Assembly: GCA_030156385.1 (NCBI GenBank)
Contig: JASGMR010000016.1
Coordinates: 1 to 32,341, forward strand
Source of the DNA: Kosmotogales bacterium
Lineage (GTDB): Bacteria; Thermotogota; Thermotogae; Petrotogales; Kosmotogaceae
DNA length: 32,341 bases
Reading direction: 5' to 3'
Made by a program: the position numbers and the translations under genes. Numbering within the stretch: the first letter of the stretch is position 1; each line of letters starts with the position of its first letter. The notes beneath the pieces were generated by a model. It did not search any database and was not told the origin of the DNA. It worked only from the letters and a program-made list of their open reading frames with translations. Shown one piece after another: positions 7,702 through 15,618 of this stretch.

Positions 7702-8561
7702 AGAAAATAATAATTGTTTTAATCGTAATTCTAATTTCCGTTTTCGTTTTTTCAAGAAATTATATTGAGGAACTTGACCTGGTACTGGTGGAGACATACA
7801 GTTTTTCTATGGGCAATCCATGTATAGAATGTAATTCTAACTTTCCCCTCTTAATGCATTATATAGATTTTACTTATGATTATTTTATAGGAAGATATGA
7901 ATTAAGCAAAGATCTGTTTATGGAATTTGTAAGGGAAACCGATCTTGAATTTTCAATAGACGATGATATTTATTATGAAGAAAATCCCTTAAATCCAATT
8001 TGCGGGGTCAGTTGGCTGGATGCTGTTAATTTTTGCAATTGGTTATGTAAAAAATATAAACTTCCACCTTCTTACGATGATGATGGAAACTTATTAGATA
8101 AAAACGGTTGCAAAACAGACGATCCTTCCGAAGTTGTTGGTTTCAGGCTACCAACGGACGCAGAGTGGGAACAGGCTGCCACGGGTGGCATATTCACAAC
8201 GTTCTGCACATATTCAGGCAGTGATGACATAAATGATGTCTGCTGGTACAGAAAAAACTCCGATTTTAAAATCCATCCCGTGGGTTCTTTAGAGTCAAAT
8301 GAACTCGGATTGCATGATATGAGTGGAAATCTATGGGAATGGGTGACAGATTCCTCTTACCGTATAAATATATACGGTTCAAATGTAGTTAATCCATACT
8401 ACAATACAAATGATAATAAACTCATCAGAGGTGGTGGAGCAAATTCGATCTTTGAATATTGTAAACCCTTTTACAGATTTGAAAATAATTATGACAAAAA
8501 AGATCCGTTCATTGGATTCAGAATAGCCATAACCAGAGAGAATGAAGATATCAAAAACTAA
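7698..8561 (+). CDS. exported FGE/sulfatase-modifying-factor fold protein of the pgs operon
   Basis: 287 residues beginning at the ATG that overlaps the pgsC stop. MKK plus a hydrophobic core (4-18) is a signal peptide or membrane anchor. The rest is an FGE-sulfatase (SUMF1/DUF323) domain with signatures GFRLPTDAEWEQAATGG, PVGSLESNELGLHDMSGNLWEW, LIRGGGANS and the terminal GFRIA. In true formylglycine-generating enzymes two cysteines sit five residues apart just before the last motif; here the region reads EYCKPFYR, with only the first Cys. Copper-dependent formylglycine formation is therefore unlikely, and a structural, binding or other catalytic role is more probable. Its tight coupling to pgsC argues for a task in poly-gamma-glutamate handling outside the membrane. 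Confidence 0.85.
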   Translation: MKKIIIVLIVILISVFVFSRNYIEELDLVLVETYSFSMGNPCIECNSNFPLLMHYIDFTYDYFIGRYELSKDLFMEFVRETDLEFSIDDDIYYEENPLNPICGVSWLDAVNFCNWLCKKYKLPPSYDDDGNLLDKNGCKTDDPSEVVGFRLPTDAEWEQAATGGIFTTFCTYSGSDDINDVCWYRKNSDFKIHPVGSLESNELGLHDMSGNLWEWVTDSSYRINIYGSNVVNPYYNTNDNKLIRGGGANSIFEYCKPFYRFENNYDKKDPFIGFRIAITRENEDIKN

Positions 8562-8601
8562 TTTTTTCCCCTCGAATAATCATAATACTTAATAAAGGAA
8601 T

Positions 8602-8631
8602 AAAAAAAGCGGTATTTTCACCGCTTTTTTT
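8602..8631. terminator. bidirectional terminator between the pgs operon and the deacylase operon
   Basis: Arms GCGGT (8609-8613) and ACCGC (8620-8624) with a six-base loop, flanked by seven A on the left and seven T on the right, so it works on both strands. It separates two convergent operons and its last bases overlap the stop codon of the minus-strand gene. Confidence 0.88.
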
Positions 8632-9778
8632 ATTCTATGTAAACTAAATCTTCGTCAACTTCATCCGGATTTTTGAAATAATATCCAAGTCCATTTTCGA
8701 CAATATCTGCATACTTCGGTACCTCAACAATCACTTCTTTATCCTTGTTCTTTTTTGACCATTGACTCATGAGTTCCTGGAAAACAGAAGAATGTTGTCC
8801 AACTCTTCTATCCATTGAAAATCCATTCTCATCATAAGGAACAAACAACAGACCTTTTTTCTCCGCTTCCATAATAAAGGGATCTATACCCGAAACAATT
8901 AAATCCACGGTTTTTCCGGCTGTAATCTGATCAAGGTGGGCCCCTGGAGATTCAAAAAGGAAAGGATAAGCATCCGAATAGTCTCCTATTTCCCTGTGTG
9001 AAAGACCCCTGTAACCTGTTGGAGACGGTTCCACATGATTCTCAAAACCCTCACGTCCCTTTACAAAAAGTGAAGTTCCTATCGCATAGGGTTTTGATTT
9101 TTCAGGAACAACTATACAATTCGTTACCGGATACATCGTTTCTGCTTCGTGTAAATCAATAACTATATCTATATCTTCATCCTCTATCATCTGCATTGCT
9201 GCGTATGTTGTCTGCTCTGCAAGAGTACCGTTTGCTTTACCCGGCCATGTTCTATTCGTATTTCTGGAATCGATATATGACAGAAGCTGTCCTTCAGGAT
9301 AATGAACATAAACATCAGGATCTGGCCACTGATCAAGTGGCTGCAGTCCCCTGTCTCCAAACCTGAATACTTTTTCTCCCCATTCCGTATCTATGTCATA
9401 ATATAGGGGAAATCCTCCACCCGCTTGTGTCCCAAGGGAACCACTTCTGTTGAAGTGAGGAATGATATAAATGGTCCCTTTATCAACCTTCATATTTTCC
9501 ACCATAAAAAATGCAAAAGTCATGGCAGATGGCTCATTTTCATGAGTACCGGCGATAATTAAAACCTTTCCTCCGGGTTCCTCACCCTTAAGTTCATAAA
9601 CATTAGTATCCTGTACGGTACCTTCAAGGGGTTCAAAATATTTACTCAATTTAAAAACATCAACTACCGAATCACCAGTTATAATTTTTTCTTCAAAATT
9701 TCTCTGCTGATAAAGAGGCATTCCAGCCAAAATCATAAAAACAACCAATGCAACTATCAAAATAATTTTACTTTTCAT
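8630..9778 (-). CDS. membrane-anchored AstE/AspA-type (M14-like) zinc deacylase or carboxypeptidase
   Basis: About 382 residues from ATG 9778; an in-frame GTG three codons upstream is the alternative start. An N-terminal hydrophobic segment (about 4-20) acts as signal or anchor, placing the enzyme outside the membrane. The zinc triad of the succinylglutamate desuccinylase/aspartoacylase (M14-related) family is visible: GTHENEPS with His79 and Glu82, and DLHEAE with His210. The substrate-site motif RNTNRTWPG is also there. Members cleave an amide bond next to a free carboxylate, e.g. N-acyl-amino acids or C-terminal residues. Beside a pgs operon and a transporter, a substrate such as a gamma-glutamyl or N-acyl amino acid is plausible. 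Last gene of a five- or six-gene minus-strand group. Confidence 0.8.
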   Translation of the reverse strand: MKSKIILIVALVVFMILAGMPLYQQRNFEEKIITGDSVVDVFKLSKYFEPLEGTVQDTNVYELKGEEPGGKVLIIAGTHENEPSAMTFAFFMVENMKVDKGTIYIIPHFNRSGSLGTQAGGGFPLYYDIDTEWGEKVFRFGDRGLQPLDQWPDPDVYVHYPEGQLLSYIDSRNTNRTWPGKANGTLAEQTTYAAMQMIEDEDIDIVIDLHEAETMYPVTNCIVVPEKSKPYAIGTSLFVKGREGFENHVEPSPTGYRGLSHREIGDYSDAYPFLFESPGAHLDQITAGKTVDLIVSGIDPFIMEAEKKGLLFVPYDENGFSMDRRVGQHSSVFQELMSQWSKKNKDKEVIVEVPKYADIVENGLGYYFKNPDEVDEDLVYIE

Positions 9779-9794
9779 AATAACCACTCACTCT

Positions 9795-9947
9795 TCACTT
9801 TAATCTGAATAATCTAAGAAGAAATGGAATTATAGCCATAATTATTAAAATTTCCTTTTGTATATCCCTTTCTTTGACAAAATTCCAGATCATCATTATG
9901 GCAACAATACCGGTCATAATGTAATAAAAAATCGTAATTAATGGCAT
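9795..9947 (-). CDS. 50-residue single- or double-pass membrane protein
   Basis: A short gene fitting exactly between the transporter and deacylase genes. ATG 9947 is preceded by AAAGGAGGATATT, one of the best ribosome sites in the window, and TGA lies at 9795-9797. The 50-residue product has two hydrophobic stretches (about 2-21, rich in Ile and Met, and 33-45) separated by the charged loop VKERDIQKE, and ends in RLFRLK. This is the topology of a small accessory membrane subunit. I do not recognise a family. Position 11 bases after the permease gene suggests a companion of that transporter, comparable in logic to the small subunits of TRAP or sodium-coupled carriers, but this is inference. 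Confidence 0.75.
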   Translation of the reverse strand: MPLITIFYYIMTGIVAIMMIWNFVKERDIQKEILIIMAIIPFLLRLFRLK

Positions 9948-9958
9948 AATATCCTCCT

Positions 9959-11263
9959 TTAGTTAGTGAACATTAAAAAACTAAGCTGATTACTGAATAA
10001 AACCATAATCATACCTACAACAGTGATTACTACCCATGGAACTATACACTCCTTAAGAAAAGAAGAATATTTTCCCTCGTATCCTGCCGTAGAAACAGTT
10101 AGTCTTCCAATTAACGCGGTTGGAGGCAAAGCATCTCCAAGCGGCCACATTAAGCTCAATCCTGCTAAAATAATTACAGGATTCAATCCCATTGAATTGA
10201 ACATCCATATAAGAGGAATACCGAATACCATAGCTCCACCATAGGTTAAAACGCCTTCTGATATTGGAATTACAAATGGAATCATAATGAAAATTACCGC
10301 TACAGGAGCCGTAACAATCAACATTGAAATTAAACCACGTGTACCGTTCATACTCATTATCTGGAGTAACATCCCGACAACTATCGTAGTTGCAACAAGA
10401 GGCGTTAAATCTTCAACGGTTTTCTTAGTTATTTTTACAATATTTACTGCTTTCGCATCCAATATCCATGCAAAAAAAGCACAGATAGCAAACACCAATG
10501 GTAATCCTAATACAGGAAAATCAAAGGGCCATATTCTTGAAGCCATTAATAATGCAATTAATAACACAAAGGGTAATATTATTTTATAACTTTTATAATC
10601 TTTAGGGCTTTCTATCTCACTAAGAGCGGCTTCTTTGTCTATATTTTTTGCGCCTCTGCCGAGAAATAAAACCGTAAACAGACCAGTGATCAAAACCGGT
10701 ATCAGCAGTGGAAAAGTAAACCCAACATAAGGGATGGCCGTACCGGCACATGTCATCATAGCCCACACATTAACAGGGGGACAGGCGGCACTCAAACCTG
10801 CTACGATAAAAATTATTGCCGCAGTTCTTTTTTTCGTTAAGCCCATGGCATTTAAAGCGGCCGCTACCGTTCCACCAACAACAAGAACAGATATACTTCC
10901 TGCACCCGTTAAAGCTCCTGGGATTAATATAATTATCATCAGTAGAATCAGCAGAAGTATTTTTTTGTTATGAAATCCGCTGATAATCTTCTTAACTAAA
11001 AAATTGATTCCTCCCGATTCCTTCAATATATTCATAAATAGAGTTGCAAAAACGAATATCAAAGCAATATCTAAAAATGTTGCCGATCCCTCGGCCATAT
11101 GTCTGAAAAGGTCCAGACCAGCTCCACCAACTAATCCACCGGCAATAACCGTTAACAACAGACAAATTTCAGTTTTTAATTTAAATATCTTTCCTACAAT
11201 ATATGCTGCTATCATAGCGACACCAGCAAGTATCGTTTGAGTGTAAATTAAACCAGCATCCAA
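9959..11263 (-). CDS. IT-superfamily / DctM-like permease
   Basis: 434 residues with about eleven to twelve hydrophobic helices. The two halves each contain a re-entrant-type Gly/Ser/Pro-rich motif: LTGAGSISVLVVGG and AACPPVNVWAMM in the first half, SEGVLTYGGAMVFG and WPLGDALPPTALIG in the second. This duplicated layout is typical of the ion-transporter superfamily that includes TRAP large subunits (DctM) and citrate or C4-dicarboxylate carriers. The substrate is therefore likely an organic anion or acidic amino-acid derivative. Start is TTG 11263, with GGGGGAG seven bases upstream. It lies 17 bases after the exported DUF6305-like gene, which may serve as its binding partner. Confidence 0.8.
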   Translation of the reverse strand: MDAGLIYTQTILAGVAMIAAYIVGKIFKLKTEICLLLTVIAGGLVGGAGLDLFRHMAEGSATFLDIALIFVFATLFMNILKESGGINFLVKKIISGFHNKKILLLILLMIIILIPGALTGAGSISVLVVGGTVAAALNAMGLTKKRTAAIIFIVAGLSAACPPVNVWAMMTCAGTAIPYVGFTFPLLIPVLITGLFTVLFLGRGAKNIDKEAALSEIESPKDYKSYKIILPFVLLIALLMASRIWPFDFPVLGLPLVFAICAFFAWILDAKAVNIVKITKKTVEDLTPLVATTIVVGMLLQIMSMNGTRGLISMLIVTAPVAVIFIMIPFVIPISEGVLTYGGAMVFGIPLIWMFNSMGLNPVIILAGLSLMWPLGDALPPTALIGRLTVSTAGYEGKYSSFLKECIVPWVVITVVGMIMVLFSNQLSFLMFTN

Positions 11264-11280
11264 AATAATCTCCCCCAGTC

Positions 11281-11913
11281 TTATAGACTAAAGAGATTAT
11301 TAAAAACCTCTATCAAATCAAATGCGCTATCTATTTCCAATACGGGAATTCCTTCGGCATCTGCAATTTCATTGAATTTGTCGTCCGGATTAGTTTCTTT
11401 AGAAACAACCACATAGTCTGCGAATGGAACTACTTCCTCAATGATCACTTCATTAGGACTACCTGGAAGTCCTCTTCTTATCGCACCACCGATCGCAACA
11501 ACAAGAACTTCTATATTATTTTCCTTTGCATACTTGATGAGTTCTTTAATCCTTCCAACTTCACCATCAACCGAGAGTCCAGATGCACCCATACCTTTTA
11601 AGCTGGCTCCTAAGGCTAAAAGAAGTGTTCCATATGGTGTACCTTCAGGTTCGGTTGAGCCAACATAAACGTGTTTACCGGGACCACTTACCGCACCGGC
11701 CAATCCTACTCCAGCCTTAAATTCATCAACTGAAAGAACATCAAGATAATCATAGGGCAAACCAACTTCATCCAAAATATAATTAACGGTTTCTACTTCA
11801 GCACTCTGGCCTGCGGAAGTAACTACAAACGGCATGTCCATTGTCACTTCTTCGGCCGCAAAAAGAGTTAAACCAACAAATAATACAGACAGTACAATCA
11901 AAAACTTTTTCAT
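11281..11913 (-). CDS. exported DUF6305-like protein, candidate binding protein of the permease
   Basis: 210 residues with a signal peptide (MKKFLIVLSVLFVGLTLFA, cleavage near Ala19/20). The mature part starts with MPFVVTSAGQSAEVETVNYIL, and the 'TSAGQS' motif with the Asp/Glu-rich continuation is what I associate with DUF6305 proteins, though the name is from memory. GGAIRRGLPGSP and DYVVVSKETN suggest an alpha/beta Rossmann-like ligand-binding fold. Ribosome site GGGAGG, ATG start. Genes of this sort next to a TRAP/IT permease hint at an extracytoplasmic solute receptor, but no function is established. It begins right after a terminator-like hairpin that separates it from the C69 peptidase gene. 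Confidence 0.65.
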   Translation of the reverse strand: MKKFLIVLSVLFVGLTLFAAEEVTMDMPFVVTSAGQSAEVETVNYILDEVGLPYDYLDVLSVDEFKAGVGLAGAVSGPGKHVYVGSTEPEGTPYGTLLLALGASLKGMGASGLSVDGEVGRIKELIKYAKENNIEVLVVAIGGAIRRGLPGSPNEVIIEEVVPFADYVVVSKETNPDDKFNEIADAEGIPVLEIDSAFDLIEVFNNLFSL

Positions 11914-11924
11914 AAATAGCCTCC

Positions 11925-11953
11925 CAAAAACCGGCCTGCGATTTGCAGACCGG
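11925..11953 (-). terminator. terminator or attenuating hairpin between C69 peptidase and transporter genes
   Basis: On the minus strand CCGGTCTGC (11953-11945) pairs with GCAGGCCGG (11939-11931), nine pairs including one U-G, with a five-base loop. Five T follow (11930-11926), immediately abutting the GGGAGG ribosome site of the next gene. Strong stem; it should reduce read-through from the peptidase gene into the transporter genes. Confidence 0.8.
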
Positions 11954-11979
11954 ATTGTTAATTAATCAAATGAAATTTA

Positions 11980-13641
11980 TCAGTCTCTTTCTTCTGGTGG
12001 TCTGTAATCAACAGGACCATCTTCATATCCAACTTGCATTAACCATTCGGCTGGATAACCTACACTGCTACCAATATTAGGAACATTTACATAACCATCG
12101 TGATATTTTGTAACTAAGAAATCACAGAATTCCTGACATCTTGCAACGACTTCATTTGCATTGTTGATACAGTAATCCTGTAAATATTCTTTACAAAGCT
12201 CAGGATCTGTTTCGTAAAGCATTACAGCAGCAGCTTCAACTGCAGGCTGAAGTGCAACTTCTTTTCCTTCGAGTTCGCTCTGCAAAGCTTCAATATCCTT
12301 TATCATGTAACTCCATTTTAGATCTGCCCAGTTTCCTGCAAAATCATGAAGCCAGAATGCGATATCCTTATCGAATTCATCCAGACTACCTGTTGAATAT
12401 GCAGCAGGAATTTCTGTCATCTGACAGTAGAACGGAACAAAAACGGTGTCGTGAGCTGCATCAGGACCCCACCATACAACTCCGCCTACAGGATCAGGCA
12501 ACCAATCTCTAACCTGTGTGGCAAAAGTGTAAGCACATCTGAAAAGAGAAACCGCTCTTTCCCATGCACCTGTAACCAGTTTATTTCCACCTTCGTATCT
12601 GTTAGGAGAACCAAATGGACCTGCAGCTAAACCTTGTGTCAGGTCGAACTCTGTTCCTTCAAGGTGATCTCTGTAAAGAGCAAAAACGTCCTGAATGGAT
12701 AATTTTTCTTCAGGAGTGATTGAGAATGGGTATTCTGTTGTGTATCCACTTTCTACCCAGGGACTCAATTCCATAGATGGAGCAAGTCTGTTGTATATAC
12801 TCCACTGTCTTCTTAATGAATAGTAAGGGTGACTGTACTCACCAGGACTTACCGTTGTCAACCAGTCGAATACTTCGTCAGTTTCAGGATCATACCAACC
12901 TGCTTCCGCAGTTACTTCAAATAAATTTGGTGAATACATCATATCAGGATCATCGGGGTTAACTTCTCTGATTCTGAATTCATTTGATTCAACAAAAACT
13001 GTTCCATCGGGAACTTTCTTTGCTACCCACAATGCACTCTTCTGGTCAGGAGAAGCACACATTTCAATAACCCATGCTTCGTTTTTATCACATACCGTCA
13101 ATGTTTCACCCCAACCGTAATAACCATATTCAACAGCCAGAGAACCCATTAATTCTATTGCTTCTCTTGCTGTCTTACATCTCTCCATTGCTACTCTCGA
13201 AAGAGCTGCAATATCGAACATACATTCTGCACTGCCCTGTGCATAAGTATTCGCTGCACAAGTACATTCACCGATTGCAAGCTGGAATTCGTTAATTACT
13301 CCATACACTGCATCAAAATATGCATATGTGTGCTCAACCTGGTCGATGTAACCGAGAGGTTCCGTTGGTTCATATCCGGGTGTATTGTAAACTTCACCCT
13401 TGTCAGTACCAACATATCTTGGGTAATGTTCAAGGAAAGGATAAACTGCCCTTTTGCTTCCGGGTTCATAATCCATGGCCGGAACAGGAACCAATCTGAA
13501 ATCACAATTCCCACAATCCGCAGAATGGGTAACTATTATGGACCCATCTACCGAAGCACCCTTTGTAACAATAACTGTCGTACAAGCAAAACTTAACAGA
13601 CTCAAAACCAACACTGTCAATACCAAAAGATACCTTTTCAC
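11980..13641 (-). CDS. exported C69 family dipeptidase (PepD-like)
   Basis: 553 residues from a GTG start preceded by GGAGGTAAATAC. The first 19 residues form a signal peptide (MKRYLLVLTVLVLSLLSFA) and residue 20 is Cys, followed by TTVIVTKGASVDGSIIVTHSAD. In peptidase family C69 (Ntn hydrolases) the N-terminal Cys exposed by processing is the nucleophile, and the CTT...T.GS..... .S.D pattern matches. Further family motifs are GECTCAANTYAQGSAECMFDI and WVIEMCASPDQKSALW. It should cleave di- or short peptides outside the membrane, probably including glutamyl bonds. It is the upstream partner of the DUF6305/permease/deacylase genes, separated by a hairpin terminator. Confidence 0.87.
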   Translation of the reverse strand: MKRYLLVLTVLVLSLLSFACTTVIVTKGASVDGSIIVTHSADCGNCDFRLVPVPAMDYEPGSKRAVYPFLEHYPRYVGTDKGEVYNTPGYEPTEPLGYIDQVEHTYAYFDAVYGVINEFQLAIGECTCAANTYAQGSAECMFDIAALSRVAMERCKTAREAIELMGSLAVEYGYYGWGETLTVCDKNEAWVIEMCASPDQKSALWVAKKVPDGTVFVESNEFRIREVNPDDPDMMYSPNLFEVTAEAGWYDPETDEVFDWLTTVSPGEYSHPYYSLRRQWSIYNRLAPSMELSPWVESGYTTEYPFSITPEEKLSIQDVFALYRDHLEGTEFDLTQGLAAGPFGSPNRYEGGNKLVTGAWERAVSLFRCAYTFATQVRDWLPDPVGGVVWWGPDAAHDTVFVPFYCQMTEIPAAYSTGSLDEFDKDIAFWLHDFAGNWADLKWSYMIKDIEALQSELEGKEVALQPAVEAAAVMLYETDPELCKEYLQDYCINNANEVVARCQEFCDFLVTKYHDGYVNVPNIGSSVGYPAEWLMQVGYEDGPVDYRPPEERD

Positions 13642-13681
13642 TCGTATTTACCTCCACTTCGAAAATTTGGGATTAAAATCC

Positions 13682-14866
13682 CTATTTATAAATATAATTA
13701 TTTTCCAGATTTACAAATGATACGAAGAGATTATTTTCATTTATAGCAGCATCGTTAAGATTATTTTCCCCTTTATTTCCCAAAATAATAGTCCGAGAAA
13801 TATTTCCTGAAAAATCTATTCCAAAAATCAAGATTTCTTCCTCTTTATTTTCCTTGTACATTTTCAATAAACCATCATCAGATTTTGTAGTTCCGGCTAA
13901 TATTAAACCATCTTCAGTTTTATACATTTCTTTTGGATAATCCTGCGACGATCCTCCGTAAATATATTCCTTAATCAATTCTCCATTCAAATCAGTATTC
14001 AAAACCCAAAAATCCGTTTTTCCATAACCTTCACTGAGAAAACTGCTTATATCTTCTTTCGATCCCAGAATGAAAAGTCTATCATCATCCAATACAACGG
14101 AGAACCCCTTTTCTTCATAAAAGCCACCATATACCTTTTCCCAGTTCAAACTCCCATCTCCGGAAATCGAAGAAAGTATCAAATCAATATTAGTGTAATT
14201 ACATGAAACCGATTTGTCATTAGTCGAACGATACCCGGTCAATACAAAATTGTCTTCGCCGATCTGGACAATATCATTAAATTGCTCTGCATTGTATGTT
14301 CCATAGGCTTTGCTCCATTCTTCATTTCCTTCTTTATCCACTTTTACGACGAACGCATCTTCAACTCTTGAATAATTTTTCACATTACTGGAATTTGTCA
14401 TTCCACACACATATATATAACCATCTGAAGATTCAACAATATCATATGCCCTGTCGAGCAGATTTCCACCGTAATGTCTGAGCCATTCCACTTCATATTG
14501 AGAGTTGAGCTTAACGAGTATTATGTCACCGAATCCCCTTTGATCTTCAAAAACACCCGTTTTTGAATCAGAAAATCCCAATAAATAGACACTCCCATCA
14601 TCACTGATTAAAATATCCGATAAATAATCTTCTTTTTCACCGATAATAGTATTTTCAAAAATAAGATCGTCATTTTCAATTATTCCATAATACATATCTT
14701 CATTTTCGTTCGAACCGGCAACAAGTATTTTATTATCTTTTGAAATTATTTTATTTATTTTTATTTCTGAAGAAGAAAACATTTGAACATCCTGAAAATT
14801 CACAGTGATACCTAACATAGTTCCAAGAAAAAACAAGAAAATAAAAACAACGAAAAATGTTTTCAC
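13682..14866 (-). CDS. exported beta-propeller-like repeat protein
   Basis: 394 residues from a GTG start with GGGGGAG upstream. A signal peptide (MKTFFVVFIFLFFLGTMLG) is clear. The mature part has about six to seven repeats of 45-60 residues of the form 'D.ILVKL...YEVEWLRHYGG...DRAYDIVESSDGYIYVCG.T', each ending in a hydrophobic 'I..G...S' strand. This matches the SBBP/PQQ-like beta-propeller style often seen in secreted bacterial proteins. No catalytic residues are recognisable; carbohydrate or protein binding is possible. It lies 40 bases upstream of the C69 peptidase gene on the same strand. A short GGGAT...ATCCC hairpin overlaps its stop codon but lacks a good U-tract, so read-through into the peptidase gene is likely. 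Confidence 0.75.
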   Translation of the reverse strand: MKTFFVVFIFLFFLGTMLGITVNFQDVQMFSSSEIKINKIISKDNKILVAGSNENEDMYYGIIENDDLIFENTIIGEKEDYLSDILISDDGSVYLLGFSDSKTGVFEDQRGFGDIILVKLNSQYEVEWLRHYGGNLLDRAYDIVESSDGYIYVCGMTNSSNVKNYSRVEDAFVVKVDKEGNEEWSKAYGTYNAEQFNDIVQIGEDNFVLTGYRSTNDKSVSCNYTNIDLILSSISGDGSLNWEKVYGGFYEEKGFSVVLDDDRLFILGSKEDISSFLSEGYGKTDFWVLNTDLNGELIKEYIYGGSSQDYPKEMYKTEDGLILAGTTKSDDGLLKMYKENKEEEILIFGIDFSGNISRTIILGNKGENNLNDAAINENNLFVSFVNLENNYIYK

Positions 14867-14995
14867 GATAAAACTCCCCCCCTGGAATATTGTAAATCAT
14901 TTTTTTATAATTCGGAATACATATTATTTTTCAATGTAAAGATCTAGTAAAATTTCATAAATAATGCTCTAATTTTTCAATCTTTGTCCACCATT

Positions 14996-15007
14996 ATTTT
15001 GTATAAT
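14996..15007 (+). promoter_or_regulatory. weak candidate promoter of the yceD-rpmF operon
   Basis: A TATAAT hexamer at 15002-15007 lies about 55 bases before the yceD start codon. No convincing -35 element is seen at 17 bases spacing, so the call rests on the -10 alone. The 195-base gap between the divergent genes holds nothing else that I can support. Confidence 0.35.
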
Positions 15008-15061
15008 TGGTAGTGATAATTTTAGTCAAGTTTTGGCAAAATTCAAAGGAAGTGATTAAAA

Positions 15062-15598
15062 ATGAGTCTGGATAGTTCTTTGATAATCGATATAAACAGC
15101 TTTAAGGAAGAAAAGAAAATTATAACCAAAATCTCAAATTCATCCGATGATTTAAATTGTATAAGACCCATAGAAATTGATATTACATTGAAGAAAGAAA
15201 AAAATGATATTTTAGTTACGGGCAAGGTGAAAACGACCATAATTGTCGAATGTGCAAGATGTTTAAAGCCCATTGAAAAAACGATAGAAGGAAAAATAGA
15301 GATGCTTTATGTAGGTGAAAGCACCTTCGATGAATTGCAAAGAGAAGGTGAAATTGAAAATTTAGATATGATTTTTCCAATTACGGGGGAAAAATTGGAC
15401 TTGTCAGATCCGATAATTGAGGCTATAATCATTGAGGTACCTGTGAAGGCATTGTGTTCTGTTGATTGTAAAGGATTATGTCCGTCATGTGGTACAGATT
15501 TAAATGAAAATCCTGATCATGTTTGTGAAGATGAGGAAAAGTCTGAAGAAGATAAATGGCATCAAAAACTTAAAGAGTTAAAAAAAACTATTGAATAG
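15062..15598 (+). CDS. YceD/DUF177 family protein
   Basis: 178 residues, the usual size for YceD (DUF177), which in nearly all bacteria precedes rpmF as it does here, 20 bases away. It carries two Cys pairs: CARC (64-67) and a C-terminal CSVDCKGLCPSCGTD, both typical and probably zinc-binding. YceD is linked to 23S rRNA and ribosomal L32 accumulation, but its exact activity is unsettled. The C-terminus is acidic and lysine-rich. ATG 15062 is preceded by AAAGGAAGTGAT. It opens a co-directional run of ribosome, lipid and cell-wall genes that reaches to 23383. Confidence 0.9.
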   Translation: MSLDSSLIIDINSFKEEKKIITKISNSSDDLNCIRPIEIDITLKKEKNDILVTGKVKTTIIVECARCLKPIEKTIEGKIEMLYVGESTFDELQREGEIENLDMIFPITGEKLDLSDPIIEAIIIEVPVKALCSVDCKGLCPSCGTDLNENPDHVCEDEEKSEEDKWHQKLKELKKTIE

Positions 15599-15618
15599 AA
15601 GATCCGGGAGGTATTTTA

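Noticed and set aside
10023-11240. A series of plus-strand open frames within the permease region
   Set aside because: They are antisense shadows of the 434-residue membrane protein, with no ribosome sites or family resemblance.
12252-13596. Several open frames opposite the C69 peptidase gene
   Set aside because: Antisense shadows of a gene with clear family motifs; their composition is unlike real proteins here.
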